Shown: in pieces, positions 35,910 through 47,596 of the stretch | How the letters are laid out: each line of letters begins with the position of its first letter | Position numbering within the stretch: the stretch's first letter is position 1 | DNA from: Raphanus sativus | Lineage: Eukaryota; Streptophyta; Magnoliopsida; Brassicales; Brassicaceae | Direction: 5' to 3' | Length of the DNA: 64,000 nucleotides | Assembly: GCF_000801105.2 (NCBI RefSeq) | Contig: NC_079511.1 | Coordinates: 18,127,792 to 18,191,791, forward strand | Translations under genes and position numbers: made by a program | The notes under the pieces: model-generated | Seen by the model: the letters and a program-made list of their open reading frames with translations, nothing else | The model's database searches: none | Told to the model about the DNA's origin: nothing

Positions 35910-36199
35910 AAAAAAGTTTATTATAAGGGGGGGCTTGTGGAAGGGGGGCAGGACTGAAGTTTTTGTTGCCTTGGCGAAATAAGGTTTCCACGCATCTGCG
36001 AAGATGGGGTGATGTTTCGGAAGCAACTATGGTGTTTTCAAGCTTCTAAAATACTAGTGTATACCAAACCTGTTTGCAGCATACACAAGTATTTTAGAGC
36101 ATTCCATAAGTTGGTAGTTTAAGCATCTGTTAATAGGTTGTCGGTGCTGTTTGTATATATGGTCGCCACAATGTAACATTCCACTTTTGTGTAAGATAA
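35910..36199 (+). other. mudrA 3' region
   Basis: Sequence just after the mudrA stop, with no further coding signal. It probably holds the 3' untranslated region before the repeat spacer. Confidence 0.4.
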
Positions 36200-39100
36200 A
36201 CGAAAAGCCCTTATTCCCGTTAATCTTTTGCCTTTATCCAAACGCAAGACATAGATGCGGAAAGACTAAACTATCTTTCATATAGTATGGTAAAAAATAT
36301 GAGTCCGAGTAGGGAGATAAAAACGGCACAAGTATCAAATAAAAAAGTTAATACAACACATTATATGATTTGTCATATAGTATGCCTTTATAACAGAGGA
36401 AGACAAGTGTGATGTAGCAAATTAAAAACCCATACCACTCGGCGTACTATACTACACTTACCATATAGTATAGTGTAAGATAAACAAACAAACAAAAAGC
36501 CATATGCACTAAACACAAATAGTATACTCTAAACCCATATAGTTAACCCTAAACCCAAATCCTATACCCTAAACCCAAACCGTATACTATAAACCCAATC
36601 TGTAAACCAAAATACCAAACTCTATAAACATATAATACATTAGGCTATACTATAAAAGTACTATAGTATAGTCACAGCCAAACAAACAAGGATGAAAACA
36701 TATGCACTAAACCCAAAAACTAAACCCTAACCCATATAGTAAACCCCAAACCCAATACCAAACCGTAAACCATATAGTAAAGCCTAAACCTAAATACTAA
36801 ACTTTAAACCCTTACCGCATACTATAAACCCTATCTCTAAAGAAACACAATAACCATACCATACTTTGCGCTATACTACACGCTTTATATAGTATGGACG
36901 CAGTCCCAGTTACGAAACCCTAAACCCAAATACTAAACCCAAACCGTATACCAAATTGCGAACTCTAAATCTAAATCCTGAATTCTAAACCCATACTACT
37001 CCTCGTACTATACTACACTTTCCATATAGTATAGTGTAAGATAAACAAACAAATAAAAAGCCATATGCACTAAACACAAATACTAGACCCTAACCCCATA
37101 TAGTTAATCATAAACCCAAATCCGTAACCCAAATCCTAAACCCTAAACCCAAACCGTATACTATAAACACAATCTCTAAACTAAAATACCAAACTCTATA
37201 AACATATAATACTTTAGGCTATACTATAAACAACATATAGTATAGTCAAAGACAAACAACCAAGCATGAAAAATGTGCACTAAACCCAAATACTAAACCC
37301 TAAACCCATATATTAAACCCCAAACCCAATACTAAACCCTAAACCATATAGTAATCCCTAAATCAAAATAATAAACCCTAAACCCTAACCGCATAAATAA
37401 ACCCTATCTCTAAAGAAACACAATAACCATACCATACTTTACGCTATACTACACGCATTATATAGTATGGACGCAGAAAAGGAAACAAACATAAAGCCAT
37501 ATGACCTAAACCCAAACCGTAGTCCCAAATACTACTTAGCGCTATACTACATGCAGTATATAGGATGGACCCATACAAGGAAACAAACATAATGCCTAAT
37601 GATCTAAACCCAAATCGTAGTTCCAAATACTAAACCCTAAACTCAAATACTAAACCCTAAACCCTAACCCTAAACTCAAACCCAAACCCAAACCATATAC
37701 CGAAATACGAACTCTAAATCTAAATCCCGAATTCTAAACCCATACCACTCCTCGTACTATACTACGCTATACATATAGTATAGTGTAAGATAAACAAACA
37801 AACAAAAAGCCGTATGCACTACACACAAAAACTATACCCAAAACCCATATAGTTAACCGTAAACCCCAATCCTAAACCCTAAACCCAAACCGTATACTAT
37901 AAACTCAATCTTTAAACCAAAATACCAAACTCTATAAACATACCATATGTTATGCTATACTATAAACATCCTATAGTATAGTCAAAGACAAACAAAGAAG
38001 CATGAAAACTTATGCACTAAACCCAAATACTAACCCTAAACCCATATAGTAAACCCCTAACCCAATACTAAACCCTAAAGCATATAGTAAAGCCTAAACC
38101 CAAATACTAAACCCTAAACCCAAATAGTAAACCCTAAACCCAAACAGCATACTATAAACCCTATCTCTAAAGAAACCCTATACTACATGCAGTATATAGT
38201 ATGGACCCAGACAAGGAAACAAACATAAAGCCTAATGATCTAAACCCAATTCGTAGTCCCAAATACCGAACCCTAAACCGAAATACTAAACCCTAAACCC
38301 TAACCCTGAACCCAAACCCAAACCCAAACCGTATACCGAAATACGAACTCTAAATCTAAAACCTCAATTCTAAACCCATACCACTCCTCGTACTATACTA
38401 CGCTATACATATAGTATAGGGTAAGATAAACAAACAAACAAAAAGCCGTATGCACTAAACACAAATACTATACCCTAAACCCATATAGTTAACCCTAAAC
38501 CCAAATCCTAAACACAAATCCTAAACCCTAAACCCAAACCGTATACTATAAACCCAATCTCTAAACCAAAACACCAAACTCTATAAACATACAATACTTT
38601 ATGCTATACTGTAAACATCCTATAGTATAGTCAAAGAAAAACAAACAAGCATGAAAACATATGCACTATACCCAAATACTAAACCCTAAACCCCAAACCC
38701 AATACTAAACCGTAAAGCATATAGTAAAGCCTAAACCCAAATACTAAACCCTAAACCCAAATAGTCAACCCTAAACCCAAACCGCATACTATAAACCCTA
38801 TCTGTAAAGAAACACAATAACGTTACCACACTTTGCGCTATACTACATTCAGTATATAGTATGGACTCAGACAAGGAAACAAACATAAAACCATATGACC
38901 TAAACCCAATCCGTAGTCCCAAATACTACGTTGCGCTATACTACATGCGGTATATAGTATGGACGCAGACAAGGAAACAAACATAAAGCCTAATGATCTA
39001 AACCCAAATCGTAGTCCCAAATACTAAAACCTAAACCCAAATACTAAACCCTTAACCCTAACCATGAACCCAATCCAAAACCCAAACCGTATACCGAAAT

Positions 39101-39640
39101 CCAAACTCTAAATCTAATTCCAGAAATATAAACCCATACCACTCGGCGTACTATACTACACTTTACATATAGTACCACGTCATATAAACAAACAAACAAA
39201 AAGGCATATGCACTAACCACAAATACTATACCCTAAACCCATATAGTTAACCTTAAACCCTAAACCCTAAACCCTAAACTCCTACACCCTAAACCCAAAC
39301 CGAATATATAAACCCAATATGTAAACCAAAATCCCAAACTCTATAACCATACCTTACTTTAATATATACTATTACCATCGTATAGTATAGTCCGAAACTA
39401 ACAAACAAGCATAAAGCCAAATGCACTAAACCCATATAGTTAACCCTTAACCAATATGGTAAACCGTAAACCCAAATCGTAAACCCTAAACCCAAACCGT
39501 ATACTATATACCCAATCTCTTAACCAAAATCTCATGGCTAAACCGAAATCCCAATGTCTAAACCCATATCATAATATGTTCGATACTACAAATAGGATAT
39601 AGTATAGTGGAATTGATAAAAGTTCAGTGATAGAGGAACA
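36200..39640. repeat. MULE spacer: telomere-like repeats with paired ACTATACTA motifs
   Basis: About five degenerate copies of a 0.56-0.76 kb unit, recognisable by 'tactatactac...tatagtatagtgtaagataaac' at 36445, 37004, 37756, 38391 and 39149. Between these lie long runs of AAACCCTAAACCC(AAATACT)-type sequence close to the plant telomere repeat. Inverted motif pairs form potential hairpins, for example ACTATACTA at 36446-36454 with TAGTATAGT at 36466-36474. No coding sequence; minus-strand frames here are translations of the repeat. Confidence 0.85.
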
Positions 39641-40134
39641 ACAACATATATATAGGATATCGCCTAATTGGAATTTGGGTATGCGAAATTCACAGAAATA
39701 TCCTATGTCATGTGTAGGATGAACATTTATTAGAAATGCGGATTGAAATCTGGAAACTTAGAATAATGGCATGCCCATACTATATTATATATTATATGGC
39801 ATAGTCTGAGGAACGGCGAACTTAGAAGGGGAGAAAACATTTGCATGCAAAATAGTTTACCAGATATATAACTGCAATAGTAATTAATCAGAACGGATGC
39901 ACGAAAGTTAATAACACAAACCACATAAGAAAACCAAAATACCGTTAATGACAATGTAATAAACATAGCAACAATGTAGAGTGTTTGGAGAAAGTAGGTT
40001 TAAAAAAAACTGACAAAGAGGGAGGTCCAAATAAACAGGCACACAGACAATTAAATTAGAAGTAGTTATTTGGATGGGGAAACCGGAAAGTCAACCAAAT
40101 ATTTGGGGTTGAATGTCCCAAAAGCTTCAACTGC
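39641..40134. other. Downstream region of the DUF1985-ULP1 gene
   Basis: Contains one more motif pair (CCATACTATATTATATATTA at 39776-39795 with a degenerate partner) and no recognisable gene. It is the likely 3' untranslated and terminator region of the minus-strand gene. Confidence 0.4.
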
Positions 40135-43100
40135 TTAGGTCTGAGCTGCAAGTGCAAGAGCCTCCGCGTTAAGATGTGCTGCCTGAGAGATGTTATTGCT
40201 GGCATGCAGTTCCATAAGTAGAATCGATGCAATACAAGAGAATTCTGCAAAATATTTAAAATCCGTCAACACGAGCAACCAATCTAAAGGAATCAGAAAT
40301 ACAAACTATTCTATATATGCGGGGAAAATAGTATGGATAGTAGCGTAGCTCTTTGTTCACACAACAATGAGAGATCAAGACGCCTTATGGGCATTGCACC
40401 TTCGGCCGATGCTTTCCCGCTGTTAAGCCCTATAAGTAGGGGTAGAAGGACGACAATCGGATTCAAGAGGGCTACGATCTTGTCGTCACTAAGACATGAC
40501 GGGTTACAATCTAAAACATGAATGCTCCAGTTGGCTATATCAACGACAACACCAATCCAATGCCACCTGTCCGCTTGAAATGGGAAGTATAATACTTGGA
40601 CTTTAGCATCCCACGTCATATTAGGGAACCCTGGATTTGCGAATATATTGGAGAAGCTGAAATTGCCTATGTCCTTGACACGACAGAATTGCTGGTATTC
40701 AAGACGAAGGGATTCCACAAAAGATGCTGGCAAAAAATCATAAGTTGTAATCCCCGCAACACGGAGGCGCCTTCGAATAAATGTTACCACCATGTCTGCG
40801 GCCTGTAGAATTTAAAACATAAGGGGCGAATTGAGACGGTGAAAATATATAGTTACAGAGATTACCTTTGGTGTTTGCATCTGTGTTGAATCAAAAAAGG
40901 ACTGGAAAACCGTATTGTCAACTGTAACACCTTCCCTTATATCGTACTCCCTACAAGGAAAACATAATAAATATTAGTGGTTTGAGGTTTGTACGAATAA
41001 GGATGATGTTATGATACCTTGCTGTCTGCATAACGGTGCGAAAACCGGATACACGGAATGCATTAGGGCGCACACATGGTGCAAATCGCCCAACAAAAGG
41101 GCCAACATTTGTTTCTGCCACAAAAGACCCCGATGGTTTTGCAGGGGACGTCGCAATAGTTGAAGGGTCCTCAGGAATAGCTGGCATTTTGGTTTCTGGA
41201 ACAAGAGATCCCGATGGGTTTGCTAGTGACGTCGCAGCCGGTGAAGGCTCCTCAGGAATAGTTGGCATTTTGGTTTCTTTTCCAGATTGTTTTGGTGTGG
41301 TGGTAGCAGCAGAGGAAGCCTCCTCCTTCATTGTTGGAACTTTGTTCGAAACTTTTTTTGCATGGGATCCACCTTTTTTACCCTTCTGTTTCTTGACAGG
41401 AAGTGGAGGAGGCGTATATTGGGAGTTCGGGCATCGAGCCCTTTTGCTTGACCGCCTCTGCCTTTCACCGTCAATAATGTTTTCGCTACCAAATTCGCCT
41501 GTTGTTGGTTGGTCTGTCACATCGGAGTTGAGTTGTTGTTCTGAGGACACACCCTGGGATGCCTGCGAAAATGTAAATTCACATTGTTAGTTATCCCCTA
41601 ACAATGCACAAGTTGAAAGAAAGAACAGCTTAGTTTCAGGTATATACAGTCCATACTATTATTCCATACGAGTACAGTATGGAATTAAAATATATTAATC
41701 TTATATTGTCTCCACCAATCCCAGATGTTTCAGGCGCATCAGAAGCGACCTGCAAAGCTGGATCGGAAACAAGAACATCACTTTCCATATCTACTGTCCC
41801 ACCCTCGCTATGTCCTTCTCTATCAGGGGCTTCTGAATCAGTCTGCAAATGACAAAAAATTGGTAAGTTCCATACTATTATTGGCCCCAAAATAGTATGG
41901 AACAAACTTACCTCTTCGCTTGGAATCTCAGAAGATTGAGGCACACGTATAGGAAGCTGAGCAACAGCGATCTGCAAAGCTGGATCGGAAACTACATGAT
42001 CGCTTTCCACATTTGAGGACTTATCTGATCCAATGGCACCCTCGGCATTTCCTTCATTCTCAGTGGCTTCAGAAACAGCCTGAAAATGACAAAACAGTAG
42101 AAAGTTCGGTAAGATCTTCAAATAAGTCTTCACTGTCAATAAGTTACTATACTATACTATTTTAGTGTATAGTATTCTAGTTTGTAATAGTGACTAAATA
42201 ATGTGGTTTCGCAATAATCGACGTTACTATGGAAACAAAACCCGAGACAAGCTACTTGAGACTCTACAAACAGGATAAATACACCGCACTTACTGCTAGC
42301 TCCGCAATTATATCCTCAATACAAGCAGTATCGCGTTCAGTCGGACTGGACATCCTTTCAGGTGATGCATCCTCTGGAGATTCGACAGGAAAAGCCGGTG
42401 ATAAACTACCAGGTGATAAACGACCACTCTCGCCAGGCCTTGTCTGCACAGGTAATTTAGGGTGAGAAACAACAATTCCATACCATATTTATTATATAGT
42501 ATAAAAGCGACGAACCATCGTCTCGGGGACGGCATAAGGGACCGTAGGATGTGTAGAAACAGGGCGGACGTCATCTGCTCGAACTTGCGTACGCACTGAA
42601 GAGCCTAAAAGGACATCCTTTAAGGACTGAATTTCGCCACATATGCCTTCTTTTAAGCTTGTTACAATGGGTAAAGCGCGGGCATGTAGTTCGGTTGCAA
42701 CCAAACGTGCGAGCGTAGATACATCAAACACTCCTGGAAGCCCCTCTGTATTGGCGTTTTCAGGCTGGTCGGCCTCAGCATTCCCACCAGGCTGCCCTAC
42801 TGTTTCTGAACTCGACGCTCCCAATCCTCCAACCCCTTTCGATTGCTTTGCATCAGAAGCCTTAACACCTCCCGCCAGGTATTGATTTCAAACGGGAACG
42901 TATCTTGAATCAATGAGACCATGTGATTGACTCGTAGATCGTCCTTCTCAGCTGTCAATGGTGGGATGTCAGACCCTTCGCATAGTATGGAACGAACCGG
43001 AGCCTGCATGTACACGACAAATAAGCACCTCAACATAAACGGAGAAAATTAAATAGTGTGCAACACATACCTGACCGGTTAGTTCAAGGGTTTGCACAGT

Positions 43101-43973
43101 CACAATATTGATTTTCACAGACCGCGCACATACTCCATCAACAATGTCTTCAATCGGAAGATCATCAGAAACCAAATCTTCCCCTAAACGTGGATCTGCA
43201 ATTATTTGTGGGCAACTGCACACGGTGACTAGAACCATAGCATGGGCGAACCCTTGTATGGCAAGGGTGTCTTGTGCCAATTGTCATGCCGACCTTATCT
43301 TTCCGCTTGAAACCGTTAACAAAAACGACTCCCTTCCCCAGGGATATTCTAGAAACATTCCAATATCACCAACCATCTCTACTACCTCAGGTCTTAGCTG
43401 GGTTGAACCACTAGTTGGGCACAAAATACCTTCTACAAGAAGGAGAAGAGATAAACGCAATCGGGTTTCCTCGTCTTTATACTTATCTTTTTGTGCCAAT
43501 TTGGAGATGATCCAATCCGGAGTGATAGTCTCCTCACTGCCAAACAACGTTTTCCACATGACTCCATTCCCACCAACTTGCTTTGCCTTCGCTTTACCCT
43601 TTTTTCCCTTTAACCATTTCCTGTCCACCAAGAGAAGATGTTGGAGGCAACCCACAATTGAGTCCTGTCACTAAAGCAAATTCTCCAATACCATATCGTA
43701 TAGGCTTCCCTGCAAACAACCACCACAGCTCATACAGCTTCCTCGTAACCAACTGCCGGGACAATAACTTGTGAGCAAACATCACTGAAAATGTATGCCC
43801 TCCCATCAACATTAGCTGGCGAAACTGCGACTCAGCCAACAACTCCTGTTGAGCATCCGTTAGTGCTCCTTTTACAACTTCAATCCACCGCAAATTGAAG
43901 TAGTTGTTTATTCTTTTCCGCCCCGAGGGTTCATACCCCGTCTGAAACAAGCGCTCTGGCAAACCAAACTCTT
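40135..43973 (-). pseudogene. DUF1985-ULP1 peptidase gene of the MULE (VANC-like candidate)
   Basis: Exons on the minus strand: 43973-43071, 43003-42516, 42443-42294, 42079-41912, 41842 to about 41710, 41562-41018, 40950-40866, 40802 to about 40360, 40244-40135. Exon 1 holds DUF1985 (FNLRWIEVVKGALTDAQQ, LYELWWLFAGKPIRYG, EFALVTGLNCG). The middle exons are acidic and repeated (two share VSDPALQ), then a basic Lys-rich block (KKQKGKKGGSHAKK) that may be a nuclear signal. The peptidase exon shows His in RWHWIG and Asp in VLDCNP; I could not place the catalytic Cys. A frameshift at an A/G run near 43605, TGA at 43284-43286 and a frame change near 42840 make this copy defective. Arabidopsis VANC anti-silencing proteins, as I recall, carry DUF1985. 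Confidence 0.8.
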
Positions 43974-44958
43974 CTATATTGTAAATGCAAATAAATAATG
44001 TTAGGTGTTGCATATTACAAACAGAGATCAAAAGTCTACACTATTAAGTTGCATCAAATAGAACAGAAACAGAAATCGCTAACCCTAAATTGTGATCGCC
44101 AGTCTAGACTATATATATCCATCAAATAGTAAGGAAAGAATAAATCGTAGTAATCCTTGGCACAACAATAGTTACAATACTTTTCGTCCCATACTATACA
44201 TTTACTTATTATAGTATAGTCAGTTTCTCTTCAAAGACTACTAATTCAGTTATGGTAACGAAGCCAACCCAACAGAAAACACAACAGTACAAGGTAAAGC
44301 AAACATCAAATAATAATATGCATCCTACACTATGTATTTGCATCATATAGTATGGAAATGACATTCGTCAGACGCAATGGCGTTTCCATAAACCAACGCT
44401 AGCAAAACTATACTATATTGCAACATATTATAGTATAGTAAGTTTATCTGTTTCCATATAAACCAAACTCTTCCATACTGTAAATGCAAATAAATAATTT
44501 TAGGTGTTGCATATTACAAACAGAGATCAAAAGTCTACACTATTAAGTTGCATCACATAGAACAGAAACAGAAATCGCTAACCCTAAATTGTGATCGACA
44601 GTCTAGACTATATATATCCATCAAATAGTAAGGAAAGAATAAATCGTAGTAATCCTTGGCACAACAATAGTTAGAATACTTTTCGTCCCATACTATACAT
44701 TTACTTATTATAGTATAGTTAGTTTCTCTTCAAAGACTACTAATTCAGTTATGGAAACGAGGCCAACCCAACAGACAACACAACAGTACAAGGTAAAGCA
44801 AACATCAAATAATAATATGCATCCTACACTATGTATTTGCATCATATAGTATGGAAATAACATTCGTCAGATGCAATGGTGTTTCCATAAACCAACGCTA
44901 GCAAAACTATACTATGTAGCAACATATTATAGTATAGTAAGTTTATCTGTTTCCATAT
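43961..44958. repeat. 499-bp tandem duplication in the leader intron
   Basis: 43961-44459 and 44460-44958 are near-identical direct copies (offset 499). Each carries CCATACTATAC...TATAGTATAG pairs and a TAGTATGG motif. The first copy starts with the last bases of the DUF1985 exon, so the duplication copied an exon edge into the intron. Confidence 0.88.
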
Positions 44959-45864
44959 GTCTCAGTCGCTTATGGAAACCATAGCAAACCAACACACACG
45001 AGAACCCTAAATGCTGAATCAAAGAACACAGACAACGAAAAGAAAAACAACCCAAACACACACACACAATTACCCTAAATACTATTCAGAGAACACAGAC
45101 AATTTCGGTACTCACCTCCACTGCCGCTGATTTTCCCGTCCTCCTCAAATCGCTACAATGCCGACGAAAAATTACTCGTTAGTTTCGGAAACAGTTACTT
45201 CTGAACCATCCTCGCAATTAGATTTAAACAGTAGATTAAATTGCACAAGTTAATCGAGTGATTGTACCTTGATTTATTCGCTCCTCCACTCTCTAATCGA
45301 CCGAACCACCGTCAATCACCACCGCTGCCGTAACCCTTAATTCCACTTCCCGTAACCTTTTTCCGGCAAACGCAGAGAAACTTTCTTTAGTTTTTTTTTG
45401 GTCCCGTGTAATGGTTTTGAATATAAAACCGTTCAGTTTCCAAGTCAACCACTTTCGAGAAAATACTAGGCTGTGGGACCAACAAATTCTCACGCGCAGG
45501 CCGGGCTAGATATGGAATAATACAGAATGTTATAGTCTGTATCGTAACCATTGCTATGTTATGGTTATAAAGTTTTTTTGTTCGTTTGTTATAGTTATGG
45601 GCTGCAATTTCCCTTAACAAAAAACGAATTTTTGAAAAATAATTTTAAATCCGCCCGCAAAAAACTATACCCTAAACCCTAATCCTAACCCCTAAACCCT
45701 TGGATAACCCCTGAACCCTTAGATAAATCATAAATTCTAATTCATAAATATCAAACTCTAAATCATAAAAACACTGAATTTTTAATTCTAAATCTTAAAC
45801 CTTTAGATAAATTCTAAACCTAAAAATTTATATATAGTTTTTTAAATACATTTATACAATTACT
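44959..45864. other. MULE right subterminal region
   Basis: Holds the candidate leader exon, a CACACA run near 45055, and another telomere-like AAACCCTAA stretch (45655-45830) just inside the right terminal repeat. No separate gene recognised. Confidence 0.45.
45117..45300 (-). promoter_or_regulatory. Leader exon candidate of the DUF1985-ULP1 gene
   Basis: The minus strand reads ...GCGGCAGTGGAG|GTGAGTACC, a strong donor at 45116, followed by a ~1.1 kb intron to the acceptor at 43974. This fits a non-coding leader exon for the DUF1985 gene near the right end of the element. The actual start codon was not found. Confidence 0.4.
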
Positions 45865-46026
45865 ATTACTTTTATTTATTTTTACTTTTTTTTTAATTTT
45901 AAAACATAATATAACTTGACAATTATTTTGTTTCCTTTTTCAAAAGATACTCAATCTAAAATAACTAATTCCTATTGGTTGGTGAATCTAAAGGTTCACC
46001 CTAGGGGGTGAACCCAAGAAAAAGTC
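45865..46026 (-). repeat. MULE right terminal inverted repeat
   Basis: Minus-strand counterpart of the left end; the outer duplication TTTTAGAAA is at 46027-46035. Divergence is mainly substitutions scattered over the arm. Confidence 0.9.
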
Positions 46027-46146
46027 TTTTAGAAACCCCATTAGTAATAACCCATAGATTTAGCCCAAACCCATAAAACTGATTAAGAGAAAGGAACACA
46101 GTTGAGAGAGCGACGGAGGATGCGATGGAGAAGAGGAAGAGACCAT

Positions 46147-46446
46147 CGATCATGCATGCGTGAACCATAGCTGCGACATCGAAGAAGATAACCTGGGATT
46201 GGAAGTTCTGAATCCCTGGATCATGTTTCTAATCTGGCGATCAATCGAGGAGAAGAGGGAGTCAATCGACCTGAAAGAGTTTGTGTGCAGTCTTGAGTTA
46301 CGTTCATTCCACAGCCAGTAGATGTTTGATTGCCAAGCCAGGAGAGTGAGCAGTCCACTTGGCCTTCCTGTTTTGTGGTTCGGTAGTCCTTGCATCTGCA
46401 GGAGAGTTTGGTTCCAGTTCCTAAGCGGTAGTATAGCGCCTGTCAC
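46147..46446 (-). pseudogene. LINE C-terminal fragment (zf-RVT region)
   Basis: The minus-strand frame includes LLTLAWQSNIYWLWNERNSR, a pattern of the region after the reverse transcriptase of plant L1-type LINEs. It is a short isolated piece with no upstream reverse transcriptase and no poly-A seen. It lies just outside the MULE's right duplication. Confidence 0.7.
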
Positions 46447-46450
46447 TCTT

Positions 46451-47036
46451 TCCTATTCTTAAATTTCTAAGTTTTTGTAAAATATTGTTAAATGTTAACA
46501 AATCAAATATCTTATATAAAAATAGTGATAAAAATTCATCAAATAAATTATTATAAATAGTGTACGTAAAAAAGTTCAAAAACAGTCGTAAAAGATTTTT
46601 CTTAAAAGAATTAAAAACTGGGTTTTGTTGGTTACCAATTCGAACTGGTTCACCGGTATTTATACGAGTATTATGAATTTCTCAAACTCCACTTTTGGTA
46701 GTGAACCAACCCAGATAGTTGTCCGGGTCCCGTTTTGATTGATTGGTCCGGTTTTAGGACACTTATTAACTCTATATTTCGGTTTTCATATCTAAAACAC
46801 CAATTTCAATTCAGTATTACTAAAACTAATGTAAAACAAGTTAGTTAAATATGGGTAACTCTATTTTGATTTTCATATAATCATATAATCAAAAATAAAT
46901 AAGTAAAATACATCATCTTTAAAAAATAAATATAAGTTATATAATACATAAGCAAAATACATAAAATATGTACACTTTGTAAAAATTATTAACAAGATGA
47001 TTATCCCGCGTTTTAAAAGCGCGGGTCAAAATCTAG
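46451..47036 (+). mobile_element. Helitron 3' end (5' end unresolved)
   Basis: The 3' end is clear: hairpin CCCGCGTTTTAAAAGCGCGGG-like (about 47005-47025), then TCAAAATCTAG ending at 47036. It is nearly identical to the 3' end of the Helitron at 12247-13487. The 5' terminus was not located, so the left limit given is only the edge of the LINE fragment. Confidence 0.6.
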
Positions 47037-47587
47037 TGTCGTATTAAATTTCGTATTCTCATTAACAACCTTTTAACTTAAAATTTAATTTTTATTTTTG
47101 TTTTCTTTAGGATATGTGTTTGATTTTTACAATTTTTACAATAACTTTGAAGAACTCTGCCAACATAAAAAAGGAACAAATATAAAGAATCGACGATCAC
47201 AATAAAAATAATAATAATAATCATGAAAAAAGCAAAATAAAAAAGAGATGCAGATTTGTTTTCTAATATATATACCTTTTGTAGTTTATCTTTTTCTTAT
47301 TCACATTAACCTTTTAGCCAGGTCAATTATTTAAAAAAAAGTTATATATGAATTTAAACTTAAATAACTCGGATTGTCTATATATATTAACATGAACAGC
47401 CACATCAATGTATGAAATACATATGCAAGCATTGCCCCTATTACAAACAAATCAATATAATCACCACCAAATTCATCCAAACCATTGCAGACATTAGCTT
47501 ACTCATTTTCGATAACATATTTGTTGCATAATCTTTAATTCAGTTTTGTAACTAAACAATTAATGCAATCATCTACCATTACATCTA
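47037..47587. other. AT-rich spacer
   Basis: No gene or repeat boundary recognised; a short ATA microsatellite-like stretch near 47205-47220. Confidence 0.45.
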
Positions 47588-47596
47588 TTTTAGTAA

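Larger units (their letters stand above)
31672..46026. mobile_element. 14.4-kb MULE with mudrA and DUF1985-ULP1 genes
   Basis: Terminal inverted repeats start GAGTTATTCTTGG (left) and GACTTTTTCTTGG (right, minus strand) and stay alignable for about 150 bp. The perfect 9-bp repeat TTTTAGAAA borders both sides (31663-31671 and 46027-46035), the size typical of Mutator transposition. Inside are mudrA on the plus strand, a ULP1-peptidase gene with DUF1985 on the minus strand (the combination known from Kaonashi-like MULEs), and a large repeat spacer between them. Both genes carry inactivating changes, so this copy probably cannot move itself, but its ends look usable. Confidence 0.93.

Noticed and set aside
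36441..39190. Regular repeats that could suggest a CRISPR array
   Set aside because: Eukaryotic, degenerate, long-period repeats with no unique equal-length spacers.
37444..39495. Minus-strand frames with repeated GLRFGFRSLGFMFVSLS-like sequence
   Set aside because: They are translations of the AAACCC/ACTATACTA spacer repeat; frames open and close with repeat drift.
45293..45620. Minus-strand frames near the MULE right end
   Set aside because: No domain, not joined in phase to DUF1985, and they overlap the probable leader region.
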